Source: an uncultured Verrucomicrobiales bacterium (GTDB lineage: Bacteria; Verrucomicrobiota; Verrucomicrobiia; Verrucomicrobiales; Akkermansiaceae). Taken from it: a DNA stretch of 12,476 nucleotides. The stretch is from positions 1 to 12,476 of the forward strand of contig CALBVA010000041.1 of NCBI GenBank assembly GCA_937969125.1. The letters are read 5' to 3'. Positions 1 through 7,359 of the stretch are shown here, one piece after another (positions within the stretch are counted from its first letter, which is position 1; every line of letters starts with the position of its first letter). The position numbers were made by a program, and so were the translations under genes. Below the pieces are notes generated by a model that had not been told where the DNA came from, ran no database searches, and worked only from the letters and a program-made list of their open reading frames with translations.

Positions 1-86
1 GTCATCACAATTTGGGAGGAATTCTGGATATGGTGGTTATCGTTGAAAACGAAAAAGATTTTAATTTTATTGAAAATAATTCATAA
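1..86 (+). CDS. Possible 3' end of an upstream gene (partial)
   Basis: The frame ending in TAA at 84-86 is open to the left edge and would give a short tail reading HHNLGGILDMVVIVENE then KDFNFIENNS. It has an ordinary hydrophobic core followed by a charged/polar end, as at the C-terminus of a globular protein, but only 28 codons are visible and no family can be named. An alternative is a tiny ORF of 18 residues starting at ATG 30, which has an SD-like GGGAGGA at 14-20. Composition turns strongly AT-rich from about 50 onward. Chance openness over this length is quite possible, so confidence is low. Confidence 0.3.
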   Translation, partial: HHNLGGILDMVVIVENEKDFNFIENNS

Positions 87-364
87 AAATTAACCGATAA
101 AATATCGGCAATATTTGGATCTTCGACAGCTTTGTGTGACAATTTTATCCATCTCGATCTGCCTTCATTTTAGGTGTTTTCTCCTGACTAAAAGGGTTTA
201 GGGTTGATGTCTAACCGAATCTGATTATCAGAAGCTGGGACAAAGTCTCAGGGCATTATATCAGGCGCTCAAATTCTTTAAATTCGGGCTTTCTGGAGAA
301 TTTACTCCCGAATTCAATCGTGCGCTCCTGTCGAAAAGCCAAACTTTTCTCTCTCAATCAAATC
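87..364 (+). promoter_or_regulatory. AT-rich leader ahead of the SMC-like gene, with three dyads
   Basis: I see no credible gene here. The stretch holds three perfect inverted repeats: CCGATA-AAA-TATCGG at 94-108, TCTGAT-T-ATCAGA at 220-232, and AATTCGGG (281-288) with CCCGAATT (307-314) around an 18-nt loop. Their spacing and AT-rich setting suit transcription-factor sites or a leader structure for the gene starting at 365. No well-spaced sigma70 -35/-10 pair is obvious: TTGATG at 204-209 is followed by GATTAT at 223-228 with only 13 bp between. The promoter itself is therefore not located. Confidence 0.35.
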
Positions 365-1012
365 ATGCGTCTGATCTCTGCCACCATCCAAGGTTACCGC
401 TCTTTCGGGCGCGCGGCTGAAGTTTCATTTTGTCCAAGGATGACCGGGATTGTTGGGCCGTCGGGATGCGGGAAGACGGCGCTCCTTGAAGCGATCTTCT
501 GGGTGCTGGGCGGATCCGGTGACGTGGAGGCTGAACTGGAGTTGCTATTCCGCGGGATTGAGACACAGCCAGCTGCTGAGACGATCTCGGTGGAGCTCAT
601 TTTAGCTGAGACGATCTGGCAGGGAATGATGATCACAGTGTCGCGTTCATTCTCACGGACGACTCTCGATTCGGAATTTCGGATTAACGGTGTGAGCTGT
701 GGCAATGAGCTTCCGGAAAAATATGCAGAGATCAGGAAGGGGATTCATTGGATCGAAACCTCAGCCGCTCTGGAGAAGATGGCGGAGGCCCGACCACGGG
801 GGCAGATCCTGCTTTGTGATGAAGTAGATTGCGATCTTTCGGAGGCGGAGTTTTACCGACATCACGAGGCGATTCGGTTCTTATTGGAGACGAACCAGGT
901 GATCCTTGTGACCCAACGTAAGGGGATCATGGAGTTGGCCGATCACATGCTGGGGGTCACGATGGAAGAGTATGGTCTTTCGGAGATCATACTCTTCAGG
1001 CTCGCTGGGTAG
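365..1012 (+). CDS. Miniature SMC-head-like ATPase without coiled coil
   Basis: A 215-residue protein that aligns by eye with both ends of the SMC head and nothing between. Residues 1-60 match the SMC N-lobe: an 'IQGYRSFG' strand, Walker A GPSGCGKT at 31-38 and 'AIFWVLGG' at 43-50. Residues 88-112 match the 'R…L.R…S.F.ING..C' region. Residues 131-213 match the C-lobe: Walker B ILLCDE at 148-153 with the catalytic Glu, then VTQRKGIMELAD and GVTMEEYGLSEI, as in SMC 'ITHRKGTMEEAD…GVTMQE'. Missing are the coiled coils, the hinge, the Q-loop region and the LSGG signature. The switch His is Gln (184) and the D-loop Asp is Ser (159). I chose ATG 365 because SMC similarity starts there; a GTG at 320 would add 15 unlike residues. 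No SD is seen. ATP binding is likely. Function is unknown; a partner or regulator of full-length SMC is inference. It ends 18 bp from the convergent cytochrome gene. Confidence 0.85.
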   Translation: MRLISATIQGYRSFGRAAEVSFCPRMTGIVGPSGCGKTALLEAIFWVLGGSGDVEAELELLFRGIETQPAAETISVELILAETIWQGMMITVSRSFSRTTLDSEFRINGVSCGNELPEKYAEIRKGIHWIETSAALEKMAEARPRGQILLCDEVDCDLSEAEFYRHHEAIRFLLETNQVILVTQRKGIMELADHMLGVTMEEYGLSEIILFRLAG

Positions 1013-1030
1013 GAGCTTTGAGCAGGGGGG

Positions 1031-4000
1031 CTACTTCTTCGTGGGGAAAGGGTGTTCCTTCAGGAGCTCTTCTGGTTTGTAAAAGGTCTTTCGGTCCTTG
1101 GTGGCTTCGCGGATTGCCTTGATCTCTGCGGGTGTCATGGCGGAGCCAACATTTCCCCAGCTGTTACGGACGTAGGTGAGGACGTTGGCGATTTGTTCGT
1201 CATTAAACATGGCACCGACGGCGGTCATGGGGACTTTACCATCGAATTTCACGCCGTTGACTTCAATGGGGCCCCAGAGGCCATGGAGGGTGAGTTTGGC
1301 GAGGCGGGTGGCATCACCGGTGACCCATTCGCTGTTGGCGAGGGGCGGGTAGATGTCCTTCAGGCCTTGTCCGTTTTCCTGGTGGCAGGTCGCGCAGGAG
1401 CCTTCTTTCCGGAAGACGGTGAGGCCGTTTTGGTAGGCAAGGCGGAATTTTTTATCTTCTTTCCAGAGTTTCCGTTGCGAGGGGGTGAGGTGGTTTTTTT
1501 CGGTGCGGGCTCCGCGGAGTTTTCCGGCGAGGAGTTGGTCGAGGTCGGCGATGTTGTGTTTGCCCTCATTCAAGGCAGCTCGCACGTCATTCTTCATGAG
1601 GTGCATGGCGGAGTTGAGGGCGTTGTTAATCCATTTGCCGCGAGATTCGCCGGCAACGACGAGGAGGATCTCTGCGCCTGGTCGGCCTCCCATCCAGGAG
1701 GCTGCGGTGAGGGCCTCGATACGGACGCGGGCATGGGGATCCTTGGCGGCGGTGAGGAGGAGGGGCTGTGGTTTTTCGAGCGAGCGGAAGCTGTGACGAA
1801 GAACACGGACGGCGGCGGAGCGGATGCGGTAGTCATTGGCACCGAGGCAGCTTACAAGGAGTTCCCGGTCTACGGATCCCTGTCCCCAGGTGGCCCAGAG
1901 GGCTTCAAGTATGAGGCGTTCCGTATTTTTGTTTTCTGTGGCAAACTTTTTAGCGGCGGGGAGGACCTCATTGGCCGGTCGTCCGCGAAGCTCAAGGTGG
2001 GAACGCTTCCGGGCATTCAGCTCGGGAAGTTTGAGGTTCTCGAAGAGCTGCGTGATGGAGGCTCCGTGAATCTGGGGAGGAGTGACGAGGGGGCGGCCAT
2101 CGCAAGTGATGCGATAAATGCGGCCGAAGTTGGAGCTGCGGTTCGGATCGCGCGCGGAGTGCTGCATGTGGCCGATGAGGGCATTGTGCCAATCGACGAA
2201 GTAGAGCGAGCCGTCTGGAGCAATTTCAAGGTCGGCGGGGCGGAAGTTACCATCGCTGGAGGAGATGAGGTCTTGCTTGAACTTTCCCTGAAGGGCCGGG
2301 CCGTCTTGTTCGACTTTGAACTGTTTGATCCCGCGAAAGCCGATGGTATTGCCAAAAATGTAATCTCCCTGATCGGCGTCCGGAAAGTGGCGGGAGTAGA
2401 TGAACTCGCTGCCGGAGGTGGGGCGGGCCTTATGTTCGTAGTTGTATAGGCCGACCTTGGGCATTTCGAAGGAGTGGGGCATCTTGATCCCGTAGCCGCC
2501 GATCCAGTAGTGTTTACCGCCTGAGGCATCATTGAGAATATTCTGCCCATATTCGTCTTCGGCGATTCCCCAAGGATTGGAGAGATCAGTCTGGACTACG
2601 CGCTCGACCCGCCAGGTGTGTGGGTCAAAACGCCAGACGCCGCCATCGGTCATGCGTTCGGGTCCGTAGGGGGTCTCAACCTGGGAGTGGAGAAATCGCC
2701 CCTCCAGCATGAAGAGTCCGCCGCCGTGGTCGGTATCGAAGGCGGAAAATGAATGGTGGGAATCGTGGGGATCGAAGCCATCGAGGAGGTATTCACGGTG
2801 ATCAAAGCGGTCATCGCCATCGGTGTCCTTTAGGAGGGTGAGGCGTGATCCTTCGGTCAGGAAAATGCCGCCGTCGGGGGCGAAATCGAAGCCAATGGGG
2901 ATGCTGAGACCGTCCGCCCAAACGGTTTCCTTATCAGCGCGCCCGTCGCCGTCGGTGTCTTCGTAGATGAGGATCTTATCGTCCGGTTTCGGGTTGCCGG
3001 GGCGATAATGCGGATAGCTGGGCATGGTGGAGATCCAGAGGCGGCCCTTTGTATCGAAGCGCATCTGCATCGGATTGGCGAGGTTCGGGAATTCCTTCTC
3101 GGTGGCGAAGGTGGAGACGGAGTAACCCTTTGGGAGGGTCAGTTTTTCGAGAGCGGCTTTCTCATCGAGGTATTTCAGCTCGCCGTTTTTCACCGAGGGC
3201 CGGTAGTTTGTGGTGATAATGGTGAGCGGGCGGGTGGTGGTGTCATCCGGGGTGAATTTCTCATCCTGCGCGGTGGCCCAGATCATTTGGTCGCGGAGGA
3301 CGGTCATCTGACGGACTTTTTCGATCTCCTCCGGGTAGTTAATATTCCCGTATGGGCCCCATCGCTGCCCATAGACATGAACGCCATTGACGATGCGGTA
3401 GTCATTCCTCCAAAACCAATTCTTCTCTTCGACGGCGAGGCGGAGGGCGTCATTGCCCGGGCGGGTTTCTTCACCTACGAGATCTTTCTGGATGGTTTCG
3501 GTGAGTTTTAAGTAACCGAGGTTATTTAGGTGGGCCCCGTTTACGGTAACGTTTTTCCAGTCCTTCGAGGCACTGAAGAGATCGAGGCTGGTGAGCTTAT
3601 TCTCCTTCGCGACTTCGACAATGACCTGCGAATATTTTGCAAGGAGAGCGTTTCGCTCCGCCGCATCCATCTCGCCGACAGCCTCGACGTGAGTGGGCGT
3701 CGCAAGAATGAGGCGTGGAGCCTGCTTGTGATTATAAGCACGGGTGAGGGTGTGATTGACGAAGGCTGTGAGCTCTTTTTTGAAAAGAGGCAGGCCAGCT
3801 TCGCCGGAGAAGGATTCATTGAAGCCGAAGAAAGCGATGATGGTATCGGCCTGCAGGATGGTGAGCCATTCGTCGGGGGAAGGGTAGTGGCCTCTGCCAT
3901 TGTGGCGTCTGATTTCTGGGCGGAATTTTTGCGCCCCGGGGAAGGCCCAGGGATTCTTGTTTCCGGCCTTCGGGCGGAAGGCTGGAGTGTGACCGGGGAA

Positions 4001-4348
4001 GCCCAGATTGCGGATGGTGAGATTTTTCCCGCGGAAGTGGCTCTGCAGCGCGACCTCCAGGTGGTTGTAGTAGGTCATGCGCTCGGCCAATGAATTCCCG
4101 AGGAGGACAATCGACCCCTGATCCGGGAAGACGGGTGTCATTGAACCGGCACCTTCGACTTTTTTGACCTCCAGCGGCTGATGATAGAGAGGGCGCTTCT
4201 TGCTCTTTTGCTGTTCCTCGACAGTGGTTTTGGTCGAGATAACCTTCGGTCCCGGAATGGGTGCGAAGAGATCGGAGGGTTTCTCCTGGCCCGCGAGCGA
4301 GCTGGTGATCGCGAGGGCGAGAGGAAGAGTGTGGCGTAAATGAAACAT
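1031..4348 (-). CDS. Secreted SGNH-like / PVC dehydrogenase-type propeller / cytochrome c fusion
   Basis: A 1105-residue exported protein; the first ~20 residues (MFHLRHTLPLALAITSSLAG) look like a signal peptide, so I start at ATG 4348. ATG 4378 would add 10 residues. About 75-295 is an SGNH/GDSL-hydrolase fold: LLGNSLAE with Ser86, NLGFPG (Gly116), GFNE (Asn177), and NGAH (His273) near the end. About 405-755 is the PVC 'membrane-bound dehydrogenase' beta-propeller with acidic DTDGDGRAD and DTDGDDRFD loops that could bind calcium. About 785-930 is helical and HEAT-like. About 970-1062 is a cytochrome c with a single CATCH heme site (985-989) and likely axial Met1041 in VPMT. This architecture is known in Planctomycetes and Verrucomicrobia; the substrate is not established, and an oxidoreductase role in periplasmic carbohydrate metabolism is inferred. 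The GDS and DxxH motifs read GNS and NxxH, so esterase activity is doubtful. Monocistronic as far as visible. Confidence 0.95.
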   Translation of the reverse strand: MFHLRHTLPLALAITSSLAGQEKPSDLFAPIPGPKVISTKTTVEEQQKSKKRPLYHQPLEVKKVEGAGSMTPVFPDQGSIVLLGNSLAERMTYYNHLEVALQSHFRGKNLTIRNLGFPGHTPAFRPKAGNKNPWAFPGAQKFRPEIRRHNGRGHYPSPDEWLTILQADTIIAFFGFNESFSGEAGLPLFKKELTAFVNHTLTRAYNHKQAPRLILATPTHVEAVGEMDAAERNALLAKYSQVIVEVAKENKLTSLDLFSASKDWKNVTVNGAHLNNLGYLKLTETIQKDLVGEETRPGNDALRLAVEEKNWFWRNDYRIVNGVHVYGQRWGPYGNINYPEEIEKVRQMTVLRDQMIWATAQDEKFTPDDTTTRPLTIITTNYRPSVKNGELKYLDEKAALEKLTLPKGYSVSTFATEKEFPNLANPMQMRFDTKGRLWISTMPSYPHYRPGNPKPDDKILIYEDTDGDGRADKETVWADGLSIPIGFDFAPDGGIFLTEGSRLTLLKDTDGDDRFDHREYLLDGFDPHDSHHSFSAFDTDHGGGLFMLEGRFLHSQVETPYGPERMTDGGVWRFDPHTWRVERVVQTDLSNPWGIAEDEYGQNILNDASGGKHYWIGGYGIKMPHSFEMPKVGLYNYEHKARPTSGSEFIYSRHFPDADQGDYIFGNTIGFRGIKQFKVEQDGPALQGKFKQDLISSSDGNFRPADLEIAPDGSLYFVDWHNALIGHMQHSARDPNRSSNFGRIYRITCDGRPLVTPPQIHGASITQLFENLKLPELNARKRSHLELRGRPANEVLPAAKKFATENKNTERLILEALWATWGQGSVDRELLVSCLGANDYRIRSAAVRVLRHSFRSLEKPQPLLLTAAKDPHARVRIEALTAASWMGGRPGAEILLVVAGESRGKWINNALNSAMHLMKNDVRAALNEGKHNIADLDQLLAGKLRGARTEKNHLTPSQRKLWKEDKKFRLAYQNGLTVFRKEGSCATCHQENGQGLKDIYPPLANSEWVTGDATRLAKLTLHGLWGPIEVNGVKFDGKVPMTAVGAMFNDEQIANVLTYVRNSWGNVGSAMTPAEIKAIREATKDRKTFYKPEELLKEHPFPTKK

Positions 4349-4590
4349 GAGAGGTGCGGTGATGTGTCTGTGGGGCATTAGGTAATTATGACCGATGCCG
4401 ATGAGTGTGGCGCATTCCTATACCGATGAACGTGGCTCATTCTCTCCGAAAAAATGCCGGAGGGATTGAAAAGATGCCGATGACTTGCTACGTTTTCGGA
4501 TCGACCTTGATGATTGACTCGTTTCAGGCAGTCTGATTGCTTGCTGGTCCAAAAAACCTCGTTAGTTATTTCTAAACACCCCTCACAGAC
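4349..4590. other. Intergenic region between divergent secreted-protein genes
   Basis: This 242-bp gap separates the divergent starts at 4348 (-) and 4591 (+), so both promoters should lie here. Besides the repeat at 4398-4442 it holds an exact 11-bp repeat GATGCCGATGA at 4394-4404 and 4473-4483, and a short stem CTCCG (4444-4448) / CGGAG (4458-4462). A TTGACT at 4514-4519 could be a -35 box for the rightward gene, but no good -10 lies at the right distance. No SD precedes the ATG at 4591. Confidence 0.5.
4398..4442. repeat. Imperfect tandem 20-bp repeat, possible insertion-element end
   Basis: Two copies of CCGATGA(G/A)(T/C)GTGGC(G/T)CATTC occupy 4398-4417 and 4423-4442: 17 of 20 positions match and the starts are 25 bp apart. 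The first half recurs exactly as GATGCCGATGA at 4473-4483. Short direct repeats of about 20 bp near the tip are typical of IS21-family ends, where they bind the transposase, so this may be the scar of a lost element. No transposase remains nearby. The alternative is a pair of operator sites between the two divergent genes. Confidence 0.5.
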
Positions 4591-7308
4591 ATGCGCACTA
4601 TTCCTTTTTTTACCCTCGCCGCAGCTCTGACTCAGCTTTCATTTGCGGAAATCAATATTGCCACTGAATCTCTACAGGGGCCGGACATGGTGAACAACGG
4701 AATCCGTCTAGGCTTCCTCGATGACGTCACCCAATTTGACCTGATCGAGGCAGGACAGCAGAGCTTCTCTTCTTTGACCTCTACTCCCACTTTCGGTTTA
4801 GCAGGGAACCCGCAGACGCACGAATTCCTCGCCAACAACATCAATGACGGAGTCTATCAGGCTGGGTCCTCCAATAATGCTTTTTGGGATCCTGGCCTTC
4901 TTCCCGCGACGATGACCATCGATCTCAATACTACCATCGCGCCGGATGGCTATAATTTGACCTCCATTGCAAGTTTCTTCGGTTGGGGTCTCCAGTCTGC
5001 GACCCAGGCGAACCAGGTTTACGACGTTTTTGTCAGTGTTGTAGGATCAGCTGATTACACTCTGCTGACTTCCGTCAACTACACTCCTTTTACTGGTGGA
5101 TTGACCGATAGGGAGGTGGATGGTGCTTATGAATCAAAGGTCGTCATTACCGAGGACAGTGCCGCCCCACTGGCCAGCGGAGTGGATAGCATTCGCTTCG
5201 TTATCAAGGATCCTGGTGAGCCGGAAAGCAACGACTATGTCGTCGGCTCCGTCATTCGTGAGATCGATGTCACTGGCTTTGCCGTGGGTGCTGATCCCTC
5301 AGCCTTGCAGATTCTCAGTCCCGAAACGCGCCAGGTGATTCAGCGAGATCTCTCTAATAACCGTGGTGAAATCCCGATTTCTGGCACCTTCGTCGCGGCT
5401 CCGGATCGCATTGAAGCCCGCGCCGTCGTCCGGAACGGAATTGACGACTCTGGAACGACCACCGATTGGCAGCTTATCGAGGATGCCCCAACCGGAGGCA
5501 CCTTCTCTGGGTCTTTGAGCAATGTCACCGCCGGAGGCTGGTATGACATTGAGATCCGCACGGTGACCGGTGGAGCGAACGGCATGCCTGCTGTGATTGA
5601 GCGAGTCGGAGTGGGAGATATCTACATCACCGCAGGTCAGTCGAACTCCGCCAATGCCGGCTTCCCAGCCATCACCCCGCAGAGTGATCGCGTCTCCGCC
5701 CTCGATACCAGTGTTGGGGCGGACCCTCTAGATCTCTGGGTCGTCGCGGCAGATCCCCAGCCGGGTGCGGAAGGCACCGGAGGATCGGTCTGGAGCCGAC
5801 TCGGTGATCTTCTGGAAGACCGGGAGAATGTCCCCGTTGCCTTTGTTTCCATCGGTCGCTTGAATTCGAAGGTTGCTGACTGGTCGCCCGGAAATTCCTT
5901 TTACATGAATCTCCTCAGACCGACCGTCGAGAGGTTCCCGGAAAATGGCTTCCGTGCACTGCTCTGGCATCAGGGAGAGGCTGATAGTGCCATCCCCACT
6001 TCTGCCAATTCCTATCAAGGAACCATTGCGCAGGTGATCCAAGACAGCCGTACCGCTGCAGGCTGGGATTTTCCTTTTTATATTGCCGAGGCCTCCTTCC
6101 TTCCTTCGTCCACACTGACGGTGATTGAAGGTGTCATGGCCGGCCAACGCGGGGCCGCCTTTAACCTCGAAGGCGTCTTCCTTGGATCGGATACCAATGG
6201 TTTTCACCTGGAAGGACGCTCTTCTGACGGGACACATTTCAATACTCCCGGTCTCCTTGAGCACGCCCGCCAATGGGCTGATATTCTCACCGGTCAGACC
6301 ACGATCACTCCAGTGAATGGTGACTTTGAGAAGAATACCGGTGACCTCACCGAGTTCGCGCCCCTCGCTGACAACGGGTTCACCGAAGTGATTCCGAGTT
6401 CCACAGATCAAGAGACCCTTCTGGACTGGAGTATCCTTGCCCCAGGCGGAACCAACTCTGCCGATGGTGTGAATGGCTACTTCAACCCCGGTCCGGACAC
6501 TTACTCCCGCGCCTCCGGCAGCTCTGAGCTGGCTAATCTCTCCGGCCAACATGTCGCCACTCTTCGTGGTGGTACTACCGGAAATCACCTCCTGCAGACC
6601 CTCCGCGCTTTTACTGAGCCAGATCAGACTTACCTTCTTACCGTCGCAGTTGGGCTCCGTGATGTTGGGAGTAATGACTTCGGCGGAGCGCGGATCGAGC
6701 TGTTGAATGGCCGGAATCTCCTCGGGCAGCGACTGGTTGATCTTAATACGCTCAACGCCGCCGCCGGTGGATCCGCTGCTGGGAAGTTCACCAATATCAC
6801 CGTTCGCGTGGACACTGGTACGATCAGCGGACAGCCGCACGAACTGGGCATCCGCATCAGTAAGGCCATCGGAGGTGGCAATACCTACTTGGACGTGGAC
6901 AACGTCAGACTGGTCAAACTCAGCACCAGCTCGCCCTTCGTCACCTGGCTCGATGAAAACAACCTCGACGCTTCTCCGAATGAGGATAGCGATGGTGATG
7001 GCATCCGGAACCTTGTGGAATTCGCCCTAGGCACTTCGCCTACTTCCGTGGATCAAGACACCCTTCTGAAAACGGTGGAATCCACTGGCGGCTTCCGCGT
7101 CACCCGTCGCATCGGGAGTGAAGCCGGGCTGAGCTACGCCATGGAGACCTCCTCCGATCTCGTGAATTGGACGGACGTCTCGAATCTCAACACCGTAGTG
7201 CTCAGCTCCGCTGGCGGCTTCGAAGTCGTTGACCTGCGCCGTACCAACGGCTGGTTCCGCACCTCCGGCGAGGAATACCTCCGCTTCAAGGTCACCGTCG
7301 CGGAGTGA
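4591..7308 (+). CDS. Secreted multidomain sialate O-acetylesterase-type esterase
   Basis: A 905-residue exported protein with a signal peptide (MRTIPFFTLAAALTQLSFA, cleavage after Ala19). Residues 20-235 look like a discoidin-type beta-sandwich (DGVYQ…W…TMTIDL, then a QVYDVFVS strand). Residues 240-335 form a small beta domain. Residues about 335-570 are the catalytic SASA/DUF303-type SGNH domain, with block I GQSN (Ser351), WHQGE at 459-463, and DGTHFN with Asp546 and His549; all expected catalytic residues are present. Residues 575-775 form another beta-sandwich (NGDFE … LDVDNVRL), probably carbohydrate-binding. Residues 785-815 hold a calcium-binding-like DSDGDGIRN followed by EFALGTSP, and the C-terminus carries the verrucomicrobial ETSSDLVNW module. 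The likely role is removal of acetyl groups from extracellular glycans; the exact substrate (sialic acid, xylan or algal glycan) cannot be told. The next gene follows in the same direction after 51 bp, so cotranscription is possible. There is no SD before the ATG. Confidence 0.93.
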   Translation: MRTIPFFTLAAALTQLSFAEINIATESLQGPDMVNNGIRLGFLDDVTQFDLIEAGQQSFSSLTSTPTFGLAGNPQTHEFLANNINDGVYQAGSSNNAFWDPGLLPATMTIDLNTTIAPDGYNLTSIASFFGWGLQSATQANQVYDVFVSVVGSADYTLLTSVNYTPFTGGLTDREVDGAYESKVVITEDSAAPLASGVDSIRFVIKDPGEPESNDYVVGSVIREIDVTGFAVGADPSALQILSPETRQVIQRDLSNNRGEIPISGTFVAAPDRIEARAVVRNGIDDSGTTTDWQLIEDAPTGGTFSGSLSNVTAGGWYDIEIRTVTGGANGMPAVIERVGVGDIYITAGQSNSANAGFPAITPQSDRVSALDTSVGADPLDLWVVAADPQPGAEGTGGSVWSRLGDLLEDRENVPVAFVSIGRLNSKVADWSPGNSFYMNLLRPTVERFPENGFRALLWHQGEADSAIPTSANSYQGTIAQVIQDSRTAAGWDFPFYIAEASFLPSSTLTVIEGVMAGQRGAAFNLEGVFLGSDTNGFHLEGRSSDGTHFNTPGLLEHARQWADILTGQTTITPVNGDFEKNTGDLTEFAPLADNGFTEVIPSSTDQETLLDWSILAPGGTNSADGVNGYFNPGPDTYSRASGSSELANLSGQHVATLRGGTTGNHLLQTLRAFTEPDQTYLLTVAVGLRDVGSNDFGGARIELLNGRNLLGQRLVDLNTLNAAAGGSAAGKFTNITVRVDTGTISGQPHELGIRISKAIGGGNTYLDVDNVRLVKLSTSSPFVTWLDENNLDASPNEDSDGDGIRNLVEFALGTSPTSVDQDTLLKTVESTGGFRVTRRIGSEAGLSYAMETSSDLVNWTDVSNLNTVVLSSAGGFEVVDLRRTNGWFRTSGEEYLRFKVTVAE

Positions 7309-7339
7309 TCCGTCGGAAGCATTTTGAACATCGCAACCT

Positions 7340-7359
7340 CCCGGGAGTCTCTTCCCGGG
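7340..7359 (+). promoter_or_regulatory. Perfect hairpin directly abutting the ATG at 7360
   Basis: CCCGGGA (7340-7346) pairs perfectly with TCCCGGG (7353-7359) around a 6-nt loop GTCTCT, and the next base begins the ATG of the VIT/vWA gene. The 5' arm contains the only SD-like bases (GGGAG, 7343-7347). No T-run follows, so a classical terminator is unlikely. It could limit ribosome access or stabilise a processed mRNA end between the two genes. Confidence 0.5.

Noticed and set aside
320..364. GTG at 320 as start of the SMC-like gene
   Set aside because: The added 15 residues are not SMC-like, while similarity to the SMC N-terminus begins exactly at ATG 365; neither start has an SD.
1052..2449. 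465-codon open frame on the + strand opposite the cytochrome gene
   Set aside because: It is the mirror of a well-supported gene with clear heme and propeller motifs; its translation is Gly/Glu/Val-rich without domains, as expected from an antisense frame in GC-rich coding DNA.
5728..6840. 370-codon open frame on the - strand opposite the esterase gene
   Set aside because: It covers the SASA catalytic core of the + strand gene, and its own product has no recognisable domain, signal or membrane segment.
7324..7359. TTG at 7324 as start of the VIT/vWA gene
   Set aside because: It would put 12 residues before a well-formed signal peptide that starts at ATG 7360.
7309..7359. Rho-independent terminator after the esterase gene
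   Set aside because: The hairpin at 7340-7359 is not followed by a T-run and runs straight into a start codon.
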